Assembly (NCBI RefSeq): GCF_003049525.1
Contig: NZ_PYWL01000009.1
Coordinates: 62,001 to 126,000 of the forward strand
Origin: Lysinibacillus fusiformis
GTDB lineage: Bacteria > Bacillota > Bacilli > Bacillales_A > Planococcaceae
Length of the DNA stretch: 64,000 nt
Direction: 5' to 3'
This document shows positions 34,047 to 42,059 of this stretch, piece by piece. The translations under genes were made by a program, and so were the position numbers. The first letter of the stretch is position 1; each line of letters starts with the position of its first letter. Under the pieces are notes generated by a model, which was not told the DNA's origin, searched no databases, and saw only the letters and a list, made by a program, of their open reading frames with translations.

Positions 34047-34847
34047 ATGTCTGCTAAAACTTTACTTGAATTACCGGAAGAATTTGAACAATATAGACCG
34101 CTAATAGAGGAAACAATGAAGCCTGTTGTCCTTATTGATGCGGATGCTGGAAAAACAACCTTGTTTCAGAGTAAGTTTGCGGGGGACCCTTATTTCCCAC
34201 TAGCAATGGAATATCCTAAAAATGCAAGTGGACAACCACTAAAGCTTTTAGCCCAAGTTAATTTTGCAGAATTGCCTAAGCATTTGCCGAATTTCCCAGA
34301 AGAGGGGATAGTGCAGTTTTATATTGATGGCTATGACGATGTATTAGGAATGGACTTTGATAATGGCAAAAATCAAGAAGGTTTTCGTGTCATTTTTCAT
34401 GATACCGTTATACATGATGAAGCGCAGCTTATTCAAGATTTTTCATTCGTAGAAAAGGAAGATGAGGAAATGTATTTTCCAGTAGAGCGTGAAATGACAT
34501 TATCTTTTAAAACAGGTTTTGAACCCTTATCAATTGATGATTACAGAGCTAATGACATTTACAGTCATATCTTAACGACAATTGAAGATAACGAAACATT
34601 AGAAGATGCCTTTTATGATGCTTTAACTGGGGATGGACTTAAAATCGGTGGTTATCCTTTCTTTACACAAGAAGATCCACGTGCATACGGTGATTATACA
34701 GACTCTACAATTTTGCTATTGCAAATAGATAGTGTGGGGGATGATATACTATGGGGCGATTGTGGAGTTGGCAATTTCTTCATTACTGAGGAAGAATTAA
34801 AAAATAAAGACTTTAGCAATGTTCTTTACAATTGGGACTGTCATTAA
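34047..34847 (+). CDS. YwqG/DUF1963 family protein
   Basis: 266-residue cytoplasmic protein of the DUF1963 (YwqG) family: DPYFPLAMEYPKNASGQPLKLLAQVNF near the N-terminus and KIGGYPFFTQEDPR, LLLQIDS, WGDCGVGNFFI in the C-terminal half. Family function unknown, often in toxin or stress loci. The upstream LexA-type box suggests DNA-damage induction, which is inference. ATG 34047 follows AGGAGG. Confidence 0.88.
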   Translation: MSAKTLLELPEEFEQYRPLIEETMKPVVLIDADAGKTTLFQSKFAGDPYFPLAMEYPKNASGQPLKLLAQVNFAELPKHLPNFPEEGIVQFYIDGYDDVLGMDFDNGKNQEGFRVIFHDTVIHDEAQLIQDFSFVEKEDEEMYFPVEREMTLSFKTGFEPLSIDDYRANDIYSHILTTIEDNETLEDAFYDALTGDGLKIGGYPFFTQEDPRAYGDYTDSTILLLQIDSVGDDILWGDCGVGNFFITEEELKNKDFSNVLYNWDCH

Positions 34848-34885
34848 AAAAACAAGCGAGCATACACAGTGCTCGCTTGTTTTGT
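34846..34885. terminator. Bidirectional terminator
   Basis: AAACAAGCGAGCA pairs with TGCTCGCTTGTTT around a short loop, with A and T runs on either side. Serves the ywqG-like gene and the convergent small gene. Confidence 0.85.
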
Positions 34886-34890
34886 AATTT

Positions 34891-35076
34891 TTATTGTTCA
34901 CGAGCATTAAATTGCTCCATTTTGTCTTCTAGGTCATCCATCATTTGAATTAAACGATCAATATCATCTAATTCAGCTGTTTCAGGATCTAGGGCATCTA
35001 ATACTTCTAAAAACATTTCAAGACGCTCTCTTAAATAGGTTACTTGCTGTTTTTTATCAGTGATTGGCTTGGACAT
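34891..35076 (-). CDS. SE1561 family small protein
   Basis: 61-residue acidic, helical protein: QVTYLRERLEMFLEVLDALDPE, then DIDRLIQMMDDLEDKMEQF. This matches the SE1561 family named from staphylococci; function unknown. ATG 35076 with a weak upstream GGTG site; coding supported by family pattern. Confidence 0.75.
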   Translation of the reverse strand: MSKPITDKKQQVTYLRERLEMFLEVLDALDPETAELDDIDRLIQMMDDLEDKMEQFNAREQ

Positions 35077-35271
35077 TCGTACACCTCATTTCATCCCTTT
35101 CATCGTAGCTGATTTAGGCTGAAATTTCAATGTTTAGGTAGACACCTAGGACTAAGCGATTAATTTTAAAAATAAGTAGACGGAATATTTACAATATTGA
35201 ATTTGTATGTTAAAGTTGTTTTAAGATAAAGTAAAGGAGCTGATCGAAAACATCTTTACAACTCTAACTCG

Positions 35272-35402
35272 AAAAGGAGGGAGTTTAAACAAGTACTCGG
35301 TAATAATCAAAAGCCGAATTTCGTGTTTATACAATTAAATGACTATAAGTATTCGTTAAGCCTTAGCGTAAAATCACATGTGGTGAGCGCTAAGGCTTTT
35401 TG
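35272..35402 (+). promoter_or_regulatory. Leader with attenuator-like hairpin before the MFS gene
   Basis: AAGCCTTAGCG (35358-35368) pairs perfectly with CGCTAAGGCTT (35388-35398) and is followed by T residues, only 37 bases before the transporter ATG, so transcripts must pass it. AAAAGCC (35309-35315) could pair instead with GGCTTTT in the 3' arm. An unattended AAAGGAGGGAG lies at 35274. The rest of 35077-35271 shows no gene. Confidence 0.5.
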
Positions 35403-35438
35403 GTATGCTGTTCTTTGGGAGATTGATTGGAGGAAAAG

Positions 35439-36623
35439 ATGACATACTTCTCAGATTACAGCAAAAAAAGATTTACCATATTAGTAATAATTGTATCCAT
35501 ATCAGGCTTTTCGCAAGGGATGTTATTACCGCTCATTTCTATAATTTTTGAACGTGATGGCGTTTCCTCAGCATTAAATGGCTTGAATGCAACGGGCTTA
35601 TACATAGGGACATTATTAATTTCACCATTTATAGAGCAACCATTACGAAAATGGGGCTATAAACCGATCATTTTGATTGGGGGCGCACTTGTTTTTATCT
35701 CCTTATTGGCATTTCCTTTATGGAAAAGCGTCACATTTTGGTTTGTGCTTCGTTTACTGATTGGTGTGGGGGACCATGCCTTGCACTATGCCACTCAAAC
35801 ATGGATTACTAGTACTGCTGATCATAAAAGCTTGGGAAAAGGGATGGCTATCTATGGCTTGTCTTTTAGTATAGGTTTTGCCGTTGGGCCACTGATGGTA
35901 AAGTTGATTGAAATAGGTGAAGCTTTACCGTTTATTGTTTCGTCAATCATGTGTTTAATGGCGTGGTCTTTTGTATTCTTCTTACAAAATGAAAAACCTG
36001 AGCGTTTAACAGGGGACTTACATGCAAGAGGGTGGAAGCGTTACAAAATGGCTATTTTATTTGGTTGGATTGCTTTTTTAGGGCCTTTTGTATATGGATT
36101 CCTCGAATCTTCATTAAATGCATTATTCCCCGTATATGCACTACGTAAAGGATTTGAGGTTGGCATGATTCCAATTATTTTATCGGTCTTTACATTTGGC
36201 GGTATTTTAACTCAAGTACCATTAGGTGCACTGGGCGATAAAGTAGGAAGAAGGAATATTTTGATGGTAGGGTCATTTGGTGGCGCTATTATTTTCGCAA
36301 TTGCCAGTTTTTTAGAACATTCACAAATGGCTGTCGCTATAGCGTTTTTCTTAACGGGTACACTAGTTGGCTCGATGTTCTCTTTAGGGATTACATTTAT
36401 GGCAGATTTAACGCCAAAGGAGCTACTGCCTACTGGGAATTTACTCTGTGGAATTGCCCTAAGTATAGGTAGTTTAACCGGACCGTTCTTAGGTGGAGTT
36501 TATTTAGAATATGTAAAAAACTATAGCTTCCTTTTACTTGTAGCAATGCTATTGCTAGTTGTGGCTTTCATATTACTCCTATTTGGACGTCTTAAGAACA
36601 AACAGGCATCGATGGCAAAATAA
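35439..36623 (+). CDS. MFS transporter
   Basis: 394-residue, 12-helix major facilitator protein resembling drug or sugar-analogue efflux pumps (YfkF/YceJ-like set). The loop 2-3 region (GYKPIILIGG) and ALGDKVGRRNILMVG after helix 8 are typical. Substrate unknown. ATG 35439 follows TGGAGG at the right distance; the TTG at 35427 lies in the binding site. The upstream attenuator-like hairpin suggests regulated expression, as for several efflux genes in Firmicutes. Confidence 0.88.
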   Translation: MTYFSDYSKKRFTILVIIVSISGFSQGMLLPLISIIFERDGVSSALNGLNATGLYIGTLLISPFIEQPLRKWGYKPIILIGGALVFISLLAFPLWKSVTFWFVLRLLIGVGDHALHYATQTWITSTADHKSLGKGMAIYGLSFSIGFAVGPLMVKLIEIGEALPFIVSSIMCLMAWSFVFFLQNEKPERLTGDLHARGWKRYKMAILFGWIAFLGPFVYGFLESSLNALFPVYALRKGFEVGMIPIILSVFTFGGILTQVPLGALGDKVGRRNILMVGSFGGAIIFAIASFLEHSQMAVAIAFFLTGTLVGSMFSLGITFMADLTPKELLPTGNLLCGIALSIGSLTGPFLGGVYLEYVKNYSFLLLVAMLLLVVAFILLLFGRLKNKQASMAK

Positions 36624-36659
36624 AAAGAGCGGGGCTCATCTCCCGCTCAAAAACAAAAA

Positions 36660-36698
36660 AACGCCCAGCAAATCCGTGCTGTTATGGCGTTTTTTGCG
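36660..36698 (+). terminator. Terminator of the MFS gene
   Basis: AACGCC pairs with GGCGTT with an inner CAGCA/TGCTG stem, then T6. A second GC-rich hairpin GAGCGGG/CCCGCTC lies just before it (about 36627-36648). Confidence 0.8.
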
Positions 36699-36859
36699 TA
36701 ACAAGGATGTTCCGTCCAAGTTACATAGGTTTGGCACCTAAAAAAGAATTATACAGACAAATTCTTATGAAATCAATAAAAATAAAAAGGGATATTTTGG
36801 ACATTGTTGCTATTTTTAAATATAATGGAAGAACACTTGCTTAAGAAGGAGGTTTTATC

Positions 36860-37495
36860 ATGACCGAAATGAAAAAACTATCTATTCATCGCGCTTTAAC
36901 AGAATTAAAAATGCTACAGCAACGGATTGAAGGGGCAACAAATGAGGTTAGCTCTGTAGTAGCCAATCGTAAAAGTAATCAGAAAATAAATGGAATAGAA
37001 ATAGTTGAGTATGAGAAACAAATGCAAGCATCCTACGATAAAGTAATGGGCTTAATTAGCTATAGACATAAAATAAAAGCTTTAGTTGTACAATCGAATG
37101 CCCGTACAATGGTAATCGTTGGAAAGGAAGAAATGACTGTCGCGGAGGCCATTGAGCGGAAACAATCTATTCAATATGAAAAGAATTTGCTAGAAGTCAT
37201 GCAACATCAATATCGTTCTGCTATTCAAACAGTCGCCAAAGAAAATGATGCCTTACCAGCTAAACTGGAAACCTATTTAATTAATATATTAGGCAATAAA
37301 GATAAACAATCTCCGGAAGAAGTAAAATTACATACGGACACATTTATGAAAAGAAATGAATTTGAAATCATTGATCCACTAAATGTCAAACAACAAATAG
37401 AGACATTAAGTAGTCGGATCGAGGAGTTCGAATCAGAGGTCGATGCAGTCTTATCTGAATCGAATGCCACAACATTTATTGAAGTCCAAGCTTAA
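36860..37495 (+). CDS. Hypothetical coiled-coil protein, 211 aa
   Basis: Almost fully alpha-helical, charged, no membrane span or signal. Two heptad-like segments (residues 10-60 and 165-200). The middle part (AEAIERKQSIQYEKNLLEVMQHQYR) resembles helical proteins found in phage and phage-like loci, but no neighbouring phage genes support that here. ATG 36860 follows AAGGAGG. Not recognised. Confidence 0.6.
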   Translation: MTEMKKLSIHRALTELKMLQQRIEGATNEVSSVVANRKSNQKINGIEIVEYEKQMQASYDKVMGLISYRHKIKALVVQSNARTMVIVGKEEMTVAEAIERKQSIQYEKNLLEVMQHQYRSAIQTVAKENDALPAKLETYLINILGNKDKQSPEEVKLHTDTFMKRNEFEIIDPLNVKQQIETLSSRIEEFESEVDAVLSESNATTFIEVQA

Positions 37496-38038
37496 AGGGA
37501 TATGCATGGCCTTGCGAAAACGGAAAACGAAGAGTCGCTCGCGCTTTAAGGCATGTGTGTGAGTTTAAACATCAAACATGCCTTACACAAATAAAACTTA
37601 CAATGAAAATAACCTAAAAGCTTAAAGGTTAAAGGTAAAAGTATAAAATTTACGCTTCAAAAATCTTTCTATAAAAGTTGAAAATTGAACCTTTAAAAAT
37701 CTTTTAAATCCTGGGGTAATGGTTGAGGTATCGACTTTTCAGGACCGTCCGTCATCCACCAGGCAGCTCGTGCTGTGCATCATAAAGAAAGGACGTCTCC
37801 ATTTATTTTGAGACGTCCTTTTTATGATTATTTATTTTTCAATACCAGCTTTGCAACACATTCTACCAGTTATGATTAAATGTCCGATAAATAGCAAAGT
37901 AACCATTAGTAACGATTATTATATTGTTTAAATTGGCGGCTATCAATCGACTCTGTTCCAACTCCTCATTAACCTAAACGAATGTGGTAACTGAGAGACT
38001 GTTTTTTTATTTCATCATATTTTTATAATTCTAGGATG
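37496..38038 (+). other. Gene-free stretch with several inverted repeats
   Basis: No convincing ORF. TAAGGCATGT (37547-37556) pairs with ACATGCCTTA (37575-37584) without a T run. GGCAGC/GCTGTGC forms a short hairpin near 37772. GGACGTCTC (37791-37799) pairs with GAGACGTCC (37810-37818) followed by T5, a complete terminator with no gene upstream of it closer than 37495. This could end a small RNA starting near 37690, or terminate the 36860 gene after a long 3' UTR. Confidence 0.4.
37791..37823 (+). terminator. Strong terminator in a gene-free region
   Basis: Nine-base-pair stem GGACGTCTC/GAGACGTCC with an A/T loop and T5. Nearest plus-strand gene end is 300 bases upstream. Confidence 0.85.
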
Positions 38039-38701
38039 CTAATAAAGTGACTGAAGAAAATGCATCACCTTACTAGGTTCCATACGTTTTTTATAGTCTG
38101 CCTCCACGCTAGCTAAACGGATAATTCCTGCTTTATCGATTACATAAGTAGCTGGTACTGGAAGTTCCCAAGAATGGTCACCATTAAATGTTTCGAGTGA
38201 TATATCAAGCGATCTGTAGATAGGATACACATACTCAGGCAATTTAAATTTCAGATTATATTTTTCAGCAGTTTTATTTTGTAAGTCGCTTAAAACATGG
38301 AAATTTAATTCATTTTTATCTTGTACAGATGCAGAATAGTTTGGAGTTTGCGGGCTAACTGCAATTAATTGGCCACCAATTGCGTTAATGTCATCATTCA
38401 TTCGCTGGTATGCTTTCAACTCAAGGTTACAGAATGGACACCATGTACCTCGGTAAAATATAAGAACAACGGGACCTTTCAAAATTTCCTCAGACAAAGT
38501 TATCTTTTGTCCTGTAGAATTCACTAAAGTGAAGTCAGGCGCTTTGACTCCAGCTATTAAACCCCTACCCGAATCAGATGTACGTAAATCATGAATGGAT
38601 TTTTCGAATATATCCAGCACTTCCTTTGGGAGCACCTTTTCCATATGTGTAGCTGCTATATCTAATTCATTTTGCAATTTTTGAAATGGTGTGTTTTTCA
38701 T
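38039..38701 (-). CDS. Peroxiredoxin-like (AhpC/TSA) protein
   Basis: 220-residue thioredoxin-fold protein. APDFTLVNSTGQKITLSEE leads to the active site GTWCPFCNLE, a CxxC rather than the single-Cys site of classic peroxiredoxins, as in the peroxiredoxin-like family. A helical N-terminal extension of about 65 residues is usual for that group. Reduction of peroxides or disulfides is the likely role. ATG 38701 follows GGAGATGA. Behind it on the same strand, a Crp/Fnr regulator gene lies upstream with its own start; a Crp/Fnr-type site separates them. Confidence 0.88.
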   Translation of the reverse strand: MKNTPFQKLQNELDIAATHMEKVLPKEVLDIFEKSIHDLRTSDSGRGLIAGVKAPDFTLVNSTGQKITLSEEILKGPVVLIFYRGTWCPFCNLELKAYQRMNDDINAIGGQLIAVSPQTPNYSASVQDKNELNFHVLSDLQNKTAEKYNLKFKLPEYVYPIYRSLDISLETFNGDHSWELPVPATYVIDKAGIIRLASVEADYKKRMEPSKVMHFLQSLY

Positions 38702-38720
38702 TATGTCATCTCCGTATCGT

Positions 38721-38785
38721 ATTATATTTTGTATGTAGTTATACGATACATCTTTATCTAGAAGAAAGATGTAATGTTGTTTACA
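38721..38785 (-). promoter_or_regulatory. Crp/Fnr-type site and -10 before the peroxiredoxin-like gene
   Basis: Palindrome TGTAA-N6-TTACA at 38770-38785 matches the Crp/Fnr family half-site layout TGTGA-N6-TCACA. A TATAAT on the minus strand at 38721-38726 has no good -35, and the site is centred roughly 60 bases before the expected start, a class I activator position. A 9-bp inverted repeat GTATCGTAT/ATACGATAC spans the core promoter. Confidence 0.5.
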
Positions 38786-38836
38786 ACTCAATTTGAAAAT
38801 CTCTATGCTACTTGATACTATCCAGCATTTTTTAGC

Positions 38837-39520
38837 CTATGAAATGTTCCTCTCCAAAAGCTTTTCTCGATGAATATAGATTGTTTTAAATCCTGTCTTA
38901 ATGACTTCTTCTTTAACAAGTTCTTGTAAAACCACAGTTACAGCTTCTCTGGTTGCACCAACTAAATTGGCGATTTCTTGATGTGAAAGAGGAAAATCTA
39001 TTTTGTAATACTCATTATCACCCGTAAGTCCAAACTGATCAGATAGCTTAATAAGCGCATATAAAACTTTGTCATGTAGTTTCCCAAGAGCTAGATTTTG
39101 CGTTAATTGACTCATACCGATAATTCGATTACTTAGTACTTTTAATAATGTCATCATAAATTGAGGCCGCTGAATTAAAAAATTTTCAAATCTTTCCTTA
39201 TTCATCAAACAAATGTGGCTTTCCTCTATCGTTTCAATATAATTCTCTCGAGTACCAAATGAAATAATATCCATTTCCCCAAATACATTACCTTCGTTAA
39301 GTATATCCGAAGTAAACTGCTTACCTTGTGCATTTACTTTATACAGGCGCAACTTCCCCCTTTTAACAAAGTATAGCCCCTCCGAAAAAGTTTCTGGTGT
39401 TTGAATAAAAGTGTTTTTCGGAAAGGTCGTTATTAAAGTTAATTGTTCCATCTCTATTAAATCTTCCATCGAGAGCGAATTAAGCAGATTAAATTGTGAT
39501 AAGTATTGAATGTTATCCAT
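38837..39520 (-). CDS. Crp/Fnr family transcriptional regulator
   Basis: 227 residues. Residues 15-120 form the cyclic-nucleotide-binding type barrel (GLYFVKRGKLRLYK, GNVFGEMDIISFG). Residues 145-220 form the winged helix; recognition helix in LSHQEIANLVGATREAVTVVL. No N-terminal cysteine cluster, so it is not a classic iron-sulphur Fnr. It probably controls the adjacent peroxiredoxin-like gene through the TGTAA-N6-TTACA site. ATG 39520 follows AAGGAGG. Confidence 0.9.
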   Translation of the reverse strand: MDNIQYLSQFNLLNSLSMEDLIEMEQLTLITTFPKNTFIQTPETFSEGLYFVKRGKLRLYKVNAQGKQFTSDILNEGNVFGEMDIISFGTRENYIETIEESHICLMNKERFENFLIQRPQFMMTLLKVLSNRIIGMSQLTQNLALGKLHDKVLYALIKLSDQFGLTGDNEYYKIDFPLSHQEIANLVGATREAVTVVLQELVKEEVIKTGFKTIYIHREKLLERNIS

Positions 39521-39679
39521 TTTTCCTCCTTATAATTGCATGAGCCCCCCAAGACTATAACACAATGTAAACATATTGAAATCAATCAATAATTGGTGAC
39601 AGTCACTCAACGTTTTTCATTTTGTTTTTCAAATGTTGAGCTATTCTTATTAGAGAAGAAAACTGTAGCAATAGGTATC

Positions 39680-39718
39680 AAAAAAGAAAAAAGCGCAGTC
39701 TACAAAATGCAGACTACG
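39680..39718 (-). terminator. Terminator of rlmD
   Basis: On the minus strand GCGTAGTCT pairs with AGACTGCGC (one mismatch) and is followed by T6. Confidence 0.85.
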
Positions 39719-39752
39719 CCTAATCAAGTCGCCAAAATTTACAAAAGAAATA

Positions 39753-41150
39753 TCATTTTCGATGTTCTGCTTTAAGAACCATGGAGCAAACACATTCTAC
39801 CTGTGCCGTTTGTGAGAACATATCAACAGGTTGAATGTACTCGACATGATAAAGCTTCGATAGTTGCTGTAAATCCTTCGCTAATGTAGATGGATTACAA
39901 GAAGTATAAACAAAACGCTTTGGTTTAAGCTTAAGCACGGTTTGGATAAACTCGGGTGCTAGACCTGTACGTGGTGGATCTACTGTAATAACATCTGGTG
40001 TAAAGCCTTCTTTGCGCCATTTTGCTAAGACACTTTCAGCAGTACCAACAGCATATTTGGTATGCTTGAAGCCATGGTTGCGCGCATTTTTACGGGCATC
40101 TTGAATGCTTTCGGGAATGACATCCATCCCTCGAACTTCTTGCGCTTGATCTGCTAGCCAAAGTCCCACAGTCCCAACTCCACAATATGCATCCACTATT
40201 GATTCTTTACCAGTTAATGCAGCTGCTTTTTTAATTTCATTATAGAGATGAACTGTTTGTGTAGGGTTAAGCTGGAAAAAAGCACGAGCCGATAAGTCAA
40301 AGGCCAATTCGCCAAGCTCTTCATGTATCGTTTCTTTACCGTCAAGAACTATTGTCTCATCACCAAAAATTAAAGAGGTTTTCTCACGATTAATATTTTG
40401 TGCAATGGAGACAATGCTCGGATCGATTTTTTTAATCCGTGTAATCAGTTCAGCTAAATGAGGAATTTCTTTACGTGTAGTTACAAGTACAACTTGTGTT
40501 TCGCCTGTACGAATCCCTGTACGTACTACGATTGTACGCACTAAGCCATCAAGTGTTCGTCCATCATAAATAGTGATATTTAATTTTTGTAAAATCTTAC
40601 GTGTTGCAACGGTAACTTTAGAAGTGACAGGGTGCTGCACAAGGCAATCGTTAATATTTAGAAGCTTATTACTGCCCTCAACAAATAAGCCTGCATATAC
40701 TCGCTTGCCTTCCTTACGTACTTGGAATTGACTTTTATTACGATAATGCCAAGGATTATCCATTCCAAGTGTTTTTCGTACTTCCACCGTTTCAGCTAGA
40801 GGTTTCGCATAACGCTCTAAAGCTTGGATGACAATATCACGTTTTTCCGATAGCTGTTTTTCGTATGTCATATGTTGAAGCTGACAGCCACCACATTCAT
40901 TGTAGACTGGACAAGGTGCTTCCTGACGGTGCTTAGAGACTTTACGAATGGATAAAATCTCAGCTTCAGCAAAATTATGTTGTGTCTTCGTAACCTGAGC
41001 TGTAATTTCTTCGCCAGGAATAGCTCCTTTGACAAATACTACATTTCTTTTATAAAAACCTACACCTTCTCCATTGATGCCAAGCCTTTTTATTATTAGT
41101 GGGAATTGTTGTCCCACGGTCATTGTTGTTTGCTGCGTCAAACGTTCCAC
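39753..41150 (-). CDS. rlmD: 23S rRNA (uracil-C5)-methyltransferase RlmD family
   Basis: RumA/YefA-type m5U methyltransferase, 465 residues. N-terminal TRAM domain (about 10-70), iron-sulphur cysteines C80, C86 and C89 (CPVYNECGGC) plus a fourth in NINDC, then the SAM domain with DAYCGVGTVGLWLA and VDPPRTG and the catalytic SCNPSTLAKD. In B. subtilis the homologue RlmCD modifies two positions (U747 and U1939). Start ATG 41150 behind a GGGAC stretch is acceptable. Confidence 0.93.
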   Translation of the reverse strand: MERLTQQTTMTVGQQFPLIIKRLGINGEGVGFYKRNVVFVKGAIPGEEITAQVTKTQHNFAEAEILSIRKVSKHRQEAPCPVYNECGGCQLQHMTYEKQLSEKRDIVIQALERYAKPLAETVEVRKTLGMDNPWHYRNKSQFQVRKEGKRVYAGLFVEGSNKLLNINDCLVQHPVTSKVTVATRKILQKLNITIYDGRTLDGLVRTIVVRTGIRTGETQVVLVTTRKEIPHLAELITRIKKIDPSIVSIAQNINREKTSLIFGDETIVLDGKETIHEELGELAFDLSARAFFQLNPTQTVHLYNEIKKAAALTGKESIVDAYCGVGTVGLWLADQAQEVRGMDVIPESIQDARKNARNHGFKHTKYAVGTAESVLAKWRKEGFTPDVITVDPPRTGLAPEFIQTVLKLKPKRFVYTSCNPSTLAKDLQQLSKLYHVEYIQPVDMFSQTAQVECVCSMVLKAEHRK

Positions 41151-41178
41151 GTCCCTGCTTTATAATGTCATCTCCCCA

Positions 41179-42003
41179 TTATAACGAAGGAGCAGACGAT
41201 TGCAAAGCAACAGGAAAATCTTCATATTCTAATACTAAATCATCAAGTGATAAGAAGGTATAGCCTTGCTTTTTGGCCTCTGCAATAAACATTGGCAAAG
41301 CTTCGGCATTATCTTGTGCAACAGTATGCATTAAAATAACGGCACCTGGATGCAATTGCTCCATGAGCGCATTATAGGCATAATCTGCACCACGTCGTTC
41401 ATCTTTCATCCAATCCTTAAAGGCAACAGACCAAAAAATATGACGATATCCTTCCGCATTTCCTACTTCTAGCAGTTTGGCATTAAAGGTTCCTTCTGGT
41501 GGGCGAGCATAGGTTGTGCGGTCTATGCCAGTCAATTCACGTAATTTCCCATCAAACTTTCGCCATTCTGCACGCATGCCCTCTGGTGAAAGTCGAGCCA
41601 TATTAGGATGACCATACGAGTGGTTGCCAATAGTATGACCATCCTTCACCATCCGTTTTACTAGGTCACTGGCACTGTCTAAATAATGCCCAGTTAAAAA
41701 GAAAGTGGCAGGTACATCTTCTTTTTCCAATGTATCCAAAATACTTTCGGTAAAGCCGTTTTCATAGCCATTATCAAATGTTAGGTAAGCAATTTTTTTA
41801 TCTGCCTTGCCTTTATAAATAGCCCCGTATTTATCAAGTAATTGATCAAGCTGTGCACCAGCTTCTGCCTGTTCACCATTTTTTGCACGTTTAAAGCCCC
41901 AATGATGTTCATCAGAACCTGCAGCAAAATATGGATTAATGCTAATACCTGCGGCAATAATAAATGTAGCGATTACCGCACCTACAATATGTTGTTTCCA
42001 CAT
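41179..42003 (-). CDS. pdaA: Peptidoglycan N-acetylmuramic acid deacetylase PdaA (spore cortex)
   Basis: Polysaccharide deacetylase needed for muramic-delta-lactam in the spore cortex. 274 residues: an N-terminal membrane anchor or signal segment (residues 6-25), HWGFKRAKNGEQAEAG (PdaA hallmark), TFDNGYENG (catalytic Asp), GNHSYGHPN (metal His pair), RPPEGTFN and the late LMHTVAQDN. In B. subtilis pdaA is transcribed by sigma-G. Its start codon follows directly after a terminator T run, and its SD AAAGGATG is in the 3' arm of that hairpin. Confidence 0.93.
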   Translation of the reverse strand: MWKQHIVGAVIATFIIAAGISINPYFAAGSDEHHWGFKRAKNGEQAEAGAQLDQLLDKYGAIYKGKADKKIAYLTFDNGYENGFTESILDTLEKEDVPATFFLTGHYLDSASDLVKRMVKDGHTIGNHSYGHPNMARLSPEGMRAEWRKFDGKLRELTGIDRTTYARPPEGTFNAKLLEVGNAEGYRHIFWSVAFKDWMKDERRGADYAYNALMEQLHPGAVILMHTVAQDNAEALPMFIAEAKKQGYTFLSLDDLVLEYEDFPVALQSSAPSL

Positions 42004-42008
42004 AAAAA

Positions 42009-42059
42009 ACGCATCCTTTCTTTTTCATTAGGATGCGTAAAATAGCTATAAATTATCCA
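42009..42059 (-). promoter_or_regulatory. Terminator with embedded sigma-G-like promoter for pdaA
   Basis: On the minus strand ACGCATCCT (42038-42030) pairs with AGGATGCGT (42017-42009), then T6 and the pdaA ATG. TGGATA (42059-42054), 18 bases, CATCCTA (42035-42029) matches sigma-G TGHATR-N18-CATWHTA at all but two positions. Transcription would start in the hairpin loop, leaving the SD unpaired. Confidence 0.55.

Noticed and set aside
35323..35442. 39-codon frame from GTG across the MFS leader hairpin as a gene
   Set aside because: No SD in front of the GTG and no recognisable product; kept only as a possible leader frame in the findings.
36860..37495. Prophage remnant suggested by the coiled-coil protein
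   Set aside because: No other phage-type gene nearby and base composition does not differ visibly from the neighbours.
39593..39775. 60-codon plus-strand frame
   Set aside because: It runs through the rlmD terminator hairpin and has no ribosome binding site; no family resemblance.
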